NCBI GenBank assembly: GCA_030017655.1
Contig: JASEIM010000001.1
Span: 124,001 to 188,000, forward strand
Direction of reading: 5' to 3'
DNA length: 64,000 nt
Origin: Methanobacterium sp.
GTDB taxonomy: Archaea; Methanobacteriota; Methanobacteria; Methanobacteriales; Methanobacteriaceae
A model generated the notes under the pieces. The model saw only the letters and a list, made by a program, of their open reading frames with translations, ran no database searches and was not told the DNA's origin. Positions 9,598-16,908 of the stretch are shown piece by piece. Both the position numbers and the translations under genes were made by a program. The stretch's first letter is position 1. Each line of letters opens with the position of its first letter.

Positions 9598-11937
9598 GTG
9601 ATAGAATGGCAACAATTCGAACAAATCGTAGTGAATAACCTCAAAAGAGATATTAAAAAAGAAACAAACCCAGACCAAAACAAAGCCATCTCCGCACCAA
9701 TAAACCAATCCCAATTCATTGTTGCAGGCCCTGGAAGTGGAAAAACCACAGTCATGGTCTTAAAAATCCTTAAATTTATCTATGTTGATGATATTCATCC
9801 TTCAAGCATCCTTGCAACAACATTCACCCGTAAAGCTGCTGCAGAACTAAGATCAAGAATCCTAAGCTGGGGCGACCAGATAAGACAATATCTACTACAA
9901 GATTCATCCTATTCAGCAATTCATAACGATTTAAAAAGACTTGATTTTAACCAGATAATCACAGGAACCCTGGACAGCATCTCTGAAGATATTTTAAGGA
10001 ATCATCGTGATCCTGGAGCTGCACCTCCAGTTGTAGTTGAAGATTTTGTGGCAAATGCTCTAATGATGCGCATTGGCCTTTTTAGTCAAGAAAGACATCA
10101 TGAAGAGGATCTAAGAGAATATTTAATTAATTTAAGAGGCACTAAATTTGGTTTTAACACTTCTGAAATGAGTAAGATTCTCTTAGAAATTAAAGACAGG
10201 TTCTATCATGATCAGGTTGATTTCTATGCTTTTAGGGATCAAAATGATGATCCTGGGTGTAAATTAGCCTGTGATGCCATTGCAGACTACATCAACGAAT
10301 TGAAAGATAAATTACTTTATGATTTTGCCATGCTGGAGCAGGAGTTCTTAAACAAGCTTCAAGATGGGAAACTGGACAAATTCCTTAAAGACATCAAACT
10401 AATATTAGTGGACGAATACCAGGACACTAATCTACTTCAAGAAAAGATTTATTTCCACCTTGCAAAAGCTGCAATTGAAAATAAAGGCAGTATTATTGTT
10501 GTGGGCGACGATGACCAGTCTCTCTATAGATTCAGAGGCGCTACTGTTGATTTATTCACTAATTTCAAGGAAAGAATTCAAAATGAGCTAAATATTACTC
10601 ATGATCTTATTAATCTTTCTAAAAATTACCGTTCCACCGAATGTGTGGTTGATTTATGCAACGATTTCGCTTGTTTAGATGTAAAATTCCAGCCTGCAAG
10701 AGTTGAAGGTAAACCACCAATTGAACCTGCTAGATCCGGTGATTTTACCGATTTTCCAGTATTGGGAATGTTTAGAAGAGATATTCACACTTTAGCTGAA
10801 GACCTGGCAAAATTTATTCATCAGGTGATCTATGAAGATGGCTATGAATTTGAATATAAGGGGAGGGTCTATAATATTCAAGCTGATCCAAAAGAAGGCT
10901 CCCCTACAGATATTTCTCTTCTTTTAAGCTCTCCAAGGGAGAGAAACTTTGGAGGCAAACCTAGATTACCATTAAGGCTACGTGAAAAACTGATGGAAGT
11001 TAATCCTGCAATTTCTGTGTTTAACCCTCGTGGCCAGAGCTTAGAGCGGATTTACTGGGTTAGCATCCTATGTGGCTTGATTTTAGAGTGTATTGATCCT
11101 GAAGGTCTTGTTCAAGATAATATAGAAAAATTGCCACGCTCTGCAAAGTATAGGTTTGGTAAATGGCGTGAAGCAGCCAAAAAGTATGTTGAAGAAAACC
11201 CTGAACCAGCCGAACCAGTAAATCTTAAACACTTTGTTGATGCATGGAAAACAAGAACACCACTTGGCAGAAGAAAATGGAAAAGAGATGTTCCACTCAT
11301 GGATTTAGTTTATAAATTAGTTACATGGATTCCAGTGCTTCAAGATGATGTTGAAGGATTGGTCTACCTTGAAGCTGTAACTAGAACCATTGCCCAAACT
11401 GGTTTTTTCAGTAATTATGGCTCTGAAATAGTTTTTGATGAAAAATATCCTGAATTAGAGGAATATTCGCTAAAAGAAGCCTACTGGAATATTTTTGTGC
11501 CCATTGCTACAGGTGCTATTGATGTTGATGAGGATCTCTTAGAAACTCTTCCTGATGATAGGGTAAGTTTCATGTCCATTCACCAGGCCAAAGGATTGGA
11601 GTTTCCACTGGTTATTGTTGATGTGGGCTCTGATTTCCGGCAGAGTTACCCTGCACAAGCATTTAAGAGATTTCCAGAAGATGGAGGAAAATCCTGCACA
11701 CTTGAAGATGAATTAAGATTATACTGTCCTTTAGGCGCTCCAGATAGGGAAGGAAGAGACAGGGCTTTCGATGATTTAATCAGACAGTACTTTGTGGCCT
11801 TCAGCAGGGCGCAGGATGTACTGTTATTGATTGGTTTAAATTCAGTGATTAATGGATACAGATTGAAGGATGGAACTCCTCGATATATCCCTAATGTGGC
11901 CACACTTGGGATAGAGATGGGAATAATAAAGGATTAA
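9598..11937 (+). CDS. UvrD/Rep-family superfamily 1 DNA helicase
   Basis: A 779-residue 3'-5' helicase of the UvrD/PcrA group with the full motif set: AGPGSGKTT (motif I, near 42-50), ATTFTRKAAAELRSRI (Ia), ILVDEYQDTN (II, near 268), VVGDDDQSLYRFRGA (III), LSKNYRST (IV), SFMSIHQAKGLEFPLVIV (V) and YFVAFSRAQDVLLL (VI). The start is a GTG with CAGGTG 7 bases upstream. It lies 23 bases after the nuclease gene and 36 bases before a Cas4/RecB-like nuclease gene. The pair therefore resembles a two-gene AddAB-like or RecB-like helicase-nuclease. It may unwind DNA for its nuclease partner. Helicase identity is secure; membership of the BREX machinery is inference from operon layout. Confidence 0.93.
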   Translation: MIEWQQFEQIVVNNLKRDIKKETNPDQNKAISAPINQSQFIVAGPGSGKTTVMVLKILKFIYVDDIHPSSILATTFTRKAAAELRSRILSWGDQIRQYLLQDSSYSAIHNDLKRLDFNQIITGTLDSISEDILRNHRDPGAAPPVVVEDFVANALMMRIGLFSQERHHEEDLREYLINLRGTKFGFNTSEMSKILLEIKDRFYHDQVDFYAFRDQNDDPGCKLACDAIADYINELKDKLLYDFAMLEQEFLNKLQDGKLDKFLKDIKLILVDEYQDTNLLQEKIYFHLAKAAIENKGSIIVVGDDDQSLYRFRGATVDLFTNFKERIQNELNITHDLINLSKNYRSTECVVDLCNDFACLDVKFQPARVEGKPPIEPARSGDFTDFPVLGMFRRDIHTLAEDLAKFIHQVIYEDGYEFEYKGRVYNIQADPKEGSPTDISLLLSSPRERNFGGKPRLPLRLREKLMEVNPAISVFNPRGQSLERIYWVSILCGLILECIDPEGLVQDNIEKLPRSAKYRFGKWREAAKKYVEENPEPAEPVNLKHFVDAWKTRTPLGRRKWKRDVPLMDLVYKLVTWIPVLQDDVEGLVYLEAVTRTIAQTGFFSNYGSEIVFDEKYPELEEYSLKEAYWNIFVPIATGAIDVDEDLLETLPDDRVSFMSIHQAKGLEFPLVIVDVGSDFRQSYPAQAFKRFPEDGGKSCTLEDELRLYCPLGAPDREGRDRAFDDLIRQYFVAFSRAQDVLLLIGLNSVINGYRLKDGTPRYIPNVATLGIEMGIIKD

Positions 11938-11973
11938 GAGTATTAAAGTTGATTTAGTAAAAGGTGGAAAAAT

Positions 11974-13209
11974 ATGACGCTTTCAGTAAGATCAAAACCA
12001 TATATAATCCCAGAATACAGCCTAACTGGAGATTTATTAGCTTATTTAACATGTGGATTGCAGTACAGGTATCAAAACAAGGGAACGCTACCTCCTTCCA
12101 TGCCTATACAGTTATGGTTTGGTGATTTTATTCACGGCGTAATGGAGGAAGCATATCTTCGTTGGAGAGATAAGGATTGGAATGATTTTCCATGGGACTG
12201 GGAAAATCAAATCAGGATAATAGAACTTGAAATTGATAAGAGAATGAGATCAAGGGGATTGCAGCCACCTGCAAATTTGTTCTGCCCATTCCAAAAACCT
12301 AATGATATACAGGGGCTTTGTGATGATCATAAGCACCCCCATAAGCTTGTTGCGAGTGTTAGGGCAGAAGCTGCGATTAATACTTGGGGTCCGCACCTTT
12401 TCCAATTGATCGATGATGCTGAGGTTAGGCTTAAAGGTATTAGGGACATGCCGGGATACAAAAAAGGTGTAAGCCGTTCAAATTATTACGGTGTAACTGG
12501 AATAATCGACGTTTTAAGCTCTGTAAAAATAGAAGAAGCTTCCAAAAAGAATTTAATTATTAAATATCTGCATAAAGACCCGGAATACAAAGAAAGAATC
12601 GAAAAACTGGATTCTCCAGAATACGAGATTATTGTAGATTATAAAGGTATGAAAAGGCCTCCTGTTAACTCTCCTTCATGGCAGCATCACCAGTGGCAGG
12701 TTTTAACCTATTCATGGCTCCGCTCAATGCAGCCAGAGTCACGTCCAGTTTTAACTGGAATTTTATTTTATCTTAATGAATTATCTCTATTTAAAGAGGA
12801 TTTGAAGCTGCTTAAAGATGAAGTTCAAGATGAAAGCACCGATATTATGCCATTGGGAAATGATTTAAATAATCTCCTTAAATGGAATACAAAATCAAAA
12901 GCACCTGATCTATCTGAGACATTCAAAATCAAAGATTTTGATGCCGCAAAAACGAAGTTTTTGCAGGTGTTTAAAAACGAAAGATCCATACGTTTTATCA
13001 TGACCGAAAATGAATCCATCAACAATTCTCTTAATGAATTCGACAAAGTAGTGGCAGAAATTGAAAACAGCATCGTCTGTGAAGTTCATGGCAAGGGAAT
13101 AAAATCTTCATGGATTCCAAATCCTGATAAGAGAACGTGTGATGCCTGCGACTTTAGGACGTTCTGTGGGAAATCTGAAAGTAGGAAGAATGTGCTTACA
13201 GTTCCATGA
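11974..13209 (+). CDS. Cas4/RecB-like Fe-S PD-(D/E)XK nuclease
   Basis: A 411-residue nuclease. N-terminal FGDFIHGVMEEAY matches the first RecB-nuclease helix. The active site follows as YGVTGIIDVLSS (metal Asp near 177), EIIVDYKGMKRP (D222 and K224) and the HQWQVLTYSWL Q-motif. One Cys near position 27 (YLTCGLQYRY) and three at the C-terminus (CDACDFRTFCG, near 389-398) form the four-Cys iron-sulfur arrangement of Cas4, AddB and related exonucleases. GGTGGAAAAAT precedes the ATG at 11974. No cas1, cas2 or CRISPR array is nearby, so this is not a CRISPR adaptation Cas4. It most likely works with the adjacent UvrD-type helicase. It is the last gene of the operon. Confidence 0.85.
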   Translation: MTLSVRSKPYIIPEYSLTGDLLAYLTCGLQYRYQNKGTLPPSMPIQLWFGDFIHGVMEEAYLRWRDKDWNDFPWDWENQIRIIELEIDKRMRSRGLQPPANLFCPFQKPNDIQGLCDDHKHPHKLVASVRAEAAINTWGPHLFQLIDDAEVRLKGIRDMPGYKKGVSRSNYYGVTGIIDVLSSVKIEEASKKNLIIKYLHKDPEYKERIEKLDSPEYEIIVDYKGMKRPPVNSPSWQHHQWQVLTYSWLRSMQPESRPVLTGILFYLNELSLFKEDLKLLKDEVQDESTDIMPLGNDLNNLLKWNTKSKAPDLSETFKIKDFDAAKTKFLQVFKNERSIRFIMTENESINNSLNEFDKVVAEIENSIVCEVHGKGIKSSWIPNPDKRTCDACDFRTFCGKSESRKNVLTVP

Positions 13210-13268
13210 ATTACTTAATTCAAATGTTTCTCAAGTTTTTTGAATACACTATTAATATTATGATTATT

Positions 13269-13335
13269 TTGGGGACATATGTTCAAAAAAAGGTTTTTAG
13301 TACATAATGGACAATATGTACATAGTGGACATTTG
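13269..13335. promoter_or_regulatory. Direct repeats and small palindrome upstream of the HEPN/MNT pair
   Basis: Two tandem imperfect 18-base repeats, GTACATAATGGACAATAT at 13300-13317 and GTACATAGTGGACATTTG at 13318-13335, lie 50-85 bases before the HEPN start. A related palindromic box GGACATATGTTC sits at 13273-13284. The shared core is TGGACAT or GGACATAT. Repeats of this kind upstream of toxin-antitoxin genes are commonly autoregulatory operators, but here that is inference only. Confidence 0.4.
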
Positions 13336-13384
13336 GGTAAGATGTTTGAGATATTAAAAATTAATTCTAAAACTAGCATATTAG

Positions 13385-13777
13385 ATGTTTAAAATGAGAG
13401 AAGAAGTTTCTAACTGGTGGAAACAGGCCCTGAAAGACCTGGAAAGTGCCTCTAAGAACCTCGAAATAAAAGAATATTATGTTGCTGCTTTTCTATCTCA
13501 ACAAGCGGCTGAAAAAGCACTTAAAGCACTTTATATCCATAAACTCAAAGAATCCTCTGGTCCAACACATTCATTACTCTTTTTAGGAAGAAGCGTTAAG
13601 ATTCCAGATGAATTTTTAAGTGGACTCAGAAAGTTAAGCCCCGATTTCGTCATAACTCGTTACCCTGATGCTGCAAATGGAGTTCCTTATGAACTTTATG
13701 ACGATGAAATAGCAAGAGAACGGTTAAAAATCGCAAAAGGCGTGGTAAAATGGGTAGAGCAGGAGTTAAAGAGCTAA
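13385..13777 (+). CDS. HEPN-domain protein (toxin partner of an MNT pair)
   Basis: A 130-residue all-helical HEPN protein of the COG2250 kind. It starts with REEVSNWWKQALKDLESA, continues with YYVAAFLSQQAAEKALKALYIHK near residues 30-53, and has a THSLLFLG segment near 60. HEPN proteins paired with MNT nucleotidyltransferases are usually RNase toxins neutralised by the partner, in known cases by nucleotidylation. The HEPN catalytic RxxxxH motif is not obvious in this copy, so it may be a minimal or inactive form. It overlaps the next gene by 28 bases. ATG at 13394 is an alternative start. It is separated by 175 bases from the BREX operon and is probably its own transcription unit. Confidence 0.85.
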   Translation: MFKMREEVSNWWKQALKDLESASKNLEIKEYYVAAFLSQQAAEKALKALYIHKLKESSGPTHSLLFLGRSVKIPDEFLSGLRKLSPDFVITRYPDAANGVPYELYDDEIARERLKIAKGVVKWVEQELKS

Positions 13778-14073
13778 ATAATTTTTTGAATCAAGTTAAA
13801 AAGAATTTTAATCCTCAGTTAATCATTCTATTTGGAAGCAGGGCTAGAAATGAATATTTAAAAGAGAGTGACTATGATTTTATTATTGTAAGCCAAGAAT
13901 TTGAAGGAATACATTTTCTTAAAAGAATTGAAAAGGTTCTCTTATTCTGGAATCTTGACCAGGATGTGGATATCCTGCCGTATACTCCTGAAGAATTCGA
14001 AAAGAAAAAACTTGAAATTGGAATAGTTAGTGAAGCCCTTAAACACGGAGTGTTTGTGGCCACGAAATCATAG
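13750..14073 (+). CDS. MNT-type minimal nucleotidyltransferase (antitoxin)
   Basis: A 107-residue minimal nucleotidyltransferase. The signature FGSRARNEYLKESDYDFIIV (near residues 28-47) contains the GS motif and the two catalytic aspartates of the polymerase-beta fold, with a third acidic residue in DVDILPYTP near 74-82. It is the expected partner of the overlapping HEPN gene: such enzymes transfer nucleotides to a tyrosine of the toxin. The ORF starts inside the HEPN gene with no clear ribosome binding site, which suggests coupled translation. Its stop codon lies inside a perfect palindromic repeat (14058-14085), so the element may have altered the 3' end. Confidence 0.9.
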   Translation: MGRAGVKELNNFLNQVKKNFNPQLIILFGSRARNEYLKESDYDFIIVSQEFEGIHFLKRIEKVLLFWNLDQDVDILPYTPEEFEKKKLEIGIVSEALKHGVFVATKS

Positions 14074-14085
14074 ATTTCGAAGGCC
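14058..14085. repeat. Palindromic mini-repeat (AAATC-NNN-GATTT family)
   Basis: Perfect inverted repeat CGAAATC-ATA-GATTTCG at 14063-14079, framed by GGCC on both sides (14058-14061 and 14082-14085). It contains the stop codon of the MNT gene. The same architecture recurs at 17435-17460 and about 17461-17486, so this is a dispersed short palindromic element rather than only a local terminator. Confidence 0.6.
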
Positions 14086-14185
14086 TTAAAAGAAGGCATA
14101 ATTTTAGAGGATAAATTCCCAGAAAAAGCAATATTATAGAGATAAAAAAGTATTAAATAATTTACAAAAACTTCATTAGTCAAAG

Positions 14186-14356
14186 CGAGCCAGAAGCTTT
14201 TTAGTAGGAGTTAAGAGCATGCTTTTCAAGTCCTGATGGATCTAGCCCCGGTTGATTAATTTTCTTCAATATCAAGGAGAATATTATTTTCTTCTTTTAT
14301 TATTTTTCCAAGCCTGTTTCTAAAGACGACGGTAACTATTTCGGATTTTATAGAAA
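14186..14356 (-). pseudogene. Decayed copy of the 82-residue csa3-linked gene
   Basis: About 170 bases here align with 15665-15846 inside the intact gene at 15640-15888, in the same orientation. They share runs such as GAGCCAGAAGCTTTTTAGTAGG and CCAAGCCTGTTTCTAAAGACGAC in shorter matched blocks. This copy has a 1-base deletion near 14260 and a 3-base deletion near 14285-14290, plus scattered substitutions, so the frame is broken. The upstream (5') part of the gene is absent. The copy lies directly downstream of the minus-strand HEPN gene, so that HEPN pair is flanked by the two copies. Confidence 0.8.
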
Positions 14357-14362
14357 TCTTGA

Positions 14363-14731
14363 TTATTCTGCTAAAATTTTTTCTATCTCTTCAATAATTT
14401 TTTCAACGGCATTTAAACCGTTTTGAACCTCTTTTTCTGTAATTTCTCTTTTAGGGGCCCCTATTTTCACATTACCATAAAAATCAATGTTCCGGATTTC
14501 CCATAGTAAATCTATTTTATCCTGGTTTCGTTTAAGCAATTCTTTTGCTCTTTCTCTTCTTAAATTATGACTTTTATAATCTTTCCCATTAATTTTGTCT
14601 GTTAAAGTCATTGTGGCAGATTCAAATGCTGCATATGCTAGTCCTGCCACACCAGCCATATCTCCCTGTTCATATAGATCCCTTGCTGATTTTAACAACT
14701 TTTTTGCCCTATCCATATCTAAATTAACCAT
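14363..14731 (-). CDS. HEPN-like helical protein paired with a nucleotidyltransferase
   Basis: A 122-residue helical protein. Residues 6-45 (RAKKLLKSARDLYEQGDMA, then GLAYAAFESATMTLTD) match the first two helices of HEPN proteins, and KSHNLRRERAKELLKR follows near 53-68. The gene overlaps the upstream nucleotidyltransferase gene by 13 bases, the usual arrangement for HEPN/NTase toxin-antitoxin or sensor modules. An obvious RxxxxH catalytic motif is not seen. It is distinct in sequence from the HEPN protein at 13385, so the two modules are not recent duplicates. Function as toxin is inferred from pairing. Confidence 0.75.
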   Translation of the reverse strand: MVNLDMDRAKKLLKSARDLYEQGDMAGVAGLAYAAFESATMTLTDKINGKDYKSHNLRRERAKELLKRNQDKIDLLWEIRNIDFYGNVKIGAPKREITEKEVQNGLNAVEKIIEEIEKILAE

Positions 14732-15567
14732 ATTTCCTCACCTTCACGTGATATTACATTTTCAAGCCATTTAATTTCCTCTTCTATATTTTCAAGGATT
14801 ATTTTTTTCTTGGGTATGGTCTTTCCCCTTACAACAATTGATTTGACTTCACCTATTGTTATCTCGGCCATTCTCTCATAATAGGTTCTGGCCTCACCTT
14901 CTAACGATTTTGACTTATTTAAGAATTCTTTGGCTTTTTCAACACGATAGATAACGTAAGGCTTTCCGAAGGAACGTATTTCAGCGATGATTTTTAAAAT
15001 ATTTCCCTTAAATACGATACCATTTAAAAGGGCTTCCAGAACAATAAAGTCTACTGGATTTTTAATGTCATCCCATTTATACTCGTGTATTTCAAATCTA
15101 TGGGGTAAGAATTCGAACCTATCTATATTTATTGATTTTTTAGTAACGATGCAGATATCTATATCGCTTTTTTGTGTTGCTAAGCCTTGAGCGACGCTTC
15201 CAAAGACTATGAATAATTCAACATCATTTTTAACTTGATGGTATAAAAGATCGATAACGTTTTTAAAATTAATATCTATATTTTGCCTTTCTTCATCCAT
15301 AAATAGTTTCCACATGATTTTAACCGCATTCATCTCATAATTTATCCTATAAACTTTTTTGCGACTGCTTTTTTGTTCTAAAATTAGATTGTATTGGGTT
15401 AAAACTTTTAAAATCCGTAAAACATTTGATTTGGAAATATTAAGTTCTTTTGATAATTCACTAAGGCCAAAAGAAAGATATGGTTTTAGAATAAGAAATC
15501 TGAGTATCTTTATGGTATTTTTAGTTGCCAGATGCTCCAGATTAAATTGTTCTAATTTTAGTACCAT
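14719..15567 (-). CDS. Winged-helix plus nucleotidyltransferase protein (HEPN partner, probable autoregulator)
   Basis: A 282-residue two-domain protein. Residues about 12-75 form a winged helix (LSFGLSELSKELNISKSNVLRILKVL). Residues about 108-165 carry the nucleotidyltransferase core FIVFGSVAQGLATQKSDIDI, with the GS motif and the two metal-binding aspartates. The C-terminal region (about 205-275) is helical. This wHTH-NTase type is found in archaeal HEPN modules and probably both regulates its own promoter and modifies the HEPN partner, whose gene overlaps its 3' end. A TATA box lies 20 bases upstream of the ATG with a palindrome between them, so the mRNA is probably leaderless and autoregulated. 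Confidence 0.83.
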   Translation of the reverse strand: MVLKLEQFNLEHLATKNTIKILRFLILKPYLSFGLSELSKELNISKSNVLRILKVLTQYNLILEQKSSRKKVYRINYEMNAVKIMWKLFMDEERQNIDINFKNVIDLLYHQVKNDVELFIVFGSVAQGLATQKSDIDICIVTKKSINIDRFEFLPHRFEIHEYKWDDIKNPVDFIVLEALLNGIVFKGNILKIIAEIRSFGKPYVIYRVEKAKEFLNKSKSLEGEARTYYERMAEITIGEVKSIVVRGKTIPKKKIILENIEEEIKWLENVISREGEEIWLI

Positions 15568-15569
15568 AT

Positions 15570-15595
15570 GTTCTAATTATAGAACCATATATAAA
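15570..15595 (-). promoter_or_regulatory. TATA box with overlapping operator for the wHTH-NTase/HEPN operon
   Basis: On the minus strand TTTATATA (15588-15595) lies 20 bases before the start codon at 15567, placing the transcription start at or very near the ATG. Between them is the inverted repeat GTTCTA-TAAT-TAGAAC (15570-15585), and a further TTAGAAC half-site follows just inside the gene. A repressor bound here would block transcription directly; the winged-helix N-terminus of the encoded protein is the obvious candidate. Inference from sequence geometry. Confidence 0.55.
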
Positions 15596-15639
15596 TATTT
15601 TTGTTTAAAAAAAGATTACATTCATACTATTTGAGGACA

Positions 15640-15888
15640 TTAATGATTTATATTCTGCCCATAACGAGCCAGAAGCTTTTTAGTAGGTGTTAAAAGCCTG
15701 CTTTTCAGGTCCTGATGGATCCAGCCCTGGTTGATTAATTCTTCTTCAATATCAAGGAGAATATCGTCATCGTCTTCTTCTATTATTTCTCCAAGCCTGT
15801 TTCTAAAGACGACTGTTACCATCCCATTTTTTATGGGTTTTAGAAGCTTGTAAGCTGCCTTGATCTCCGCTTCTTCTAATTCTATCAT
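15640..15888 (-). CDS. Small acidic protein linked to csa3 (unknown function)
   Basis: An 82-residue protein I do not recognise. It has a helix-rich start (ELEEAEIKAAYKLLKPIKN), a strand pair TVVFRNRLGEII, an acidic block EEDDDDILLDIEEEL and a basic tail (DLKSRLLTPTKKLLARYG). GGTGAGAAG lies directly before the ATG. The gene follows csa3 on the same strand by 26 bases, so the two are probably co-transcribed. A broken second copy exists at 14186-14356. No catalytic residues stand out; it could bind the CARF regulator or nucleic acid, but that is speculation. Confidence 0.7.
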   Translation of the reverse strand: MIELEEAEIKAAYKLLKPIKNGMVTVVFRNRLGEIIEEDDDDILLDIEEELINQGWIHQDLKSRLLTPTKKLLARYGQNINH

Positions 15889-15914
15889 CTTCTCACCATA
15901 TAGTAAGAATGATT

Positions 15915-16508
15915 TTAAATTATCGCCAGGCGCCCTGCAGTAGTAATTTCAAGTTTATTCCGGTCTATAAAGCCCATTTCCCTTAGTTCTCTTATGTGGT
16001 TATAGGTCATTCCCCTGCTTATCCCCACTTTTATTGCAAGGTTTTGTACTGATATTCCGTTTTGACTTAATTCCTCGAGTATTATTCTTTTTGTTGGTGA
16101 GATTCCGAAGTTTAGGATGGGGAGGTCTATGATTTCTTTATCTTCTTCTGTAACATAGACGATGCGTTCTACCCTGTCGTGTCTTGCATAACATCCAAAG
16201 AGAGCGCCGAGGGCTTGTGGTTTTCTTCCGCCGCTAACGTTTACAATTACCTTTCTTCCATGGGCGTGTTCAGATTCAATTACATCTGCTGTGTCTTCTG
16301 CTATCCTTACAACGTCATATAGGCTTGTGATTTTTGTTTCAAGTTCCATTACTTTTCCAACTGTTTCCTTGAGCATTCTTTCTGCTTCACTTTGTTTTTT
16401 GTTGGAATCTTCTTCCCTTAGTAGAACTATTTTTTTTGGTGCAAACTGGGTAATGCAGAACATCACTGGTTCAATTGAATAGATGGTTGAAATTAGGGTG
16501 TTATCCAT
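15915..16508 (-). CDS. csa3: Csa3-family CARF-HTH transcription regulator (orphan)
   Basis: A 197-residue protein. Residues 1-125 form a Rossmann-like CARF domain, with an N-terminal [13 protein letters not shown] strand-loop and the GG loop [18 protein letters not shown] near 87-104. Residues about 135-197 are a winged helix ([20 protein letters not shown], then MGFIDR). This is the layout of Csa3, an archaeal regulator that senses cyclic oligonucleotides and controls CRISPR adaptation and interference genes. No cas gene or CRISPR array is visible in the window, so this copy is an orphan or serves other targets such as the neighbouring toxin-antitoxin genes. Divergent from the lipoprotein gene. 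Confidence 0.8.
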   Translation of the reverse strand: MDNTLISTIYSIEPVMFCITQFAPKKIVLLREEDSNKKQSEAERMLKETVGKVMELETKITSLYDVVRIAEDTADVIESEHAHGRKVIVNVSGGRKPQALGALFGCYARHDRVERIVYVTEEDKEIIDLPILNFGISPTKRIILEELSQNGISVQNLAIKVGISRGMTYNHIRELREMGFIDRNKLEITTAGRLAII

Positions 16509-16743
16509 AATATCATATTCCTATGTCAGGAGTTAAAAAGTAAACACTTTTTATCATTGTTTTAGTCCTATGTATTAAGCCTTATATACTTTTCTATGAT
16601 TAACCATTAAATTAAATATTTAACCTTTAAAATCGGTGTTTTTATATATGATATATGTAAATATGATATTAAATACATCTTATTTATGTTTTTATTCTAT
16701 TTTTTATAGTATTTATTATATTTGTAAATGTAAAACATATACA

Positions 16744-16751
16744 TTTATATA
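16744..16751 (+). promoter_or_regulatory. Probable archaeal TATA box for the lipoprotein gene
   Basis: TTTATATA preceded by a purine-rich GTAAAACATATACA element. A start of transcription near 16775 would give a 5' leader of about 130 bases before the gene at 16909. The leader carries a hairpin with arms TTAAAACCA (16859-16867) and TGGTTTTAA (16873-16881), followed by the AGAGGAGGT ribosome binding site. Confidence 0.4.
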
Positions 16752-16908
16752 CTCCGAGTGCAAATATAATGTTGGATTAACGTGGAGGAGTTGGAAAAAT
16801 AAAATTTCTTAATACAATAGAACTGAGATTTTTGCATTTTTTCAATTTAGAATCCTTATTAAAACCATAATTTGGTTTTAATAACCAAAAAATTAGAGGA
16901 GGTAAAAA

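Noticed and set aside
1..13209. DISARM or classical restriction-modification system
   Set aside because: No DUF1998 or PLD protein and no restriction subunit; PglZ and the methylase type point to BREX.
11974..13209. CRISPR adaptation Cas4
   Set aside because: Larger than Cas4, paired with a UvrD helicase, and no cas1/cas2 nearby.
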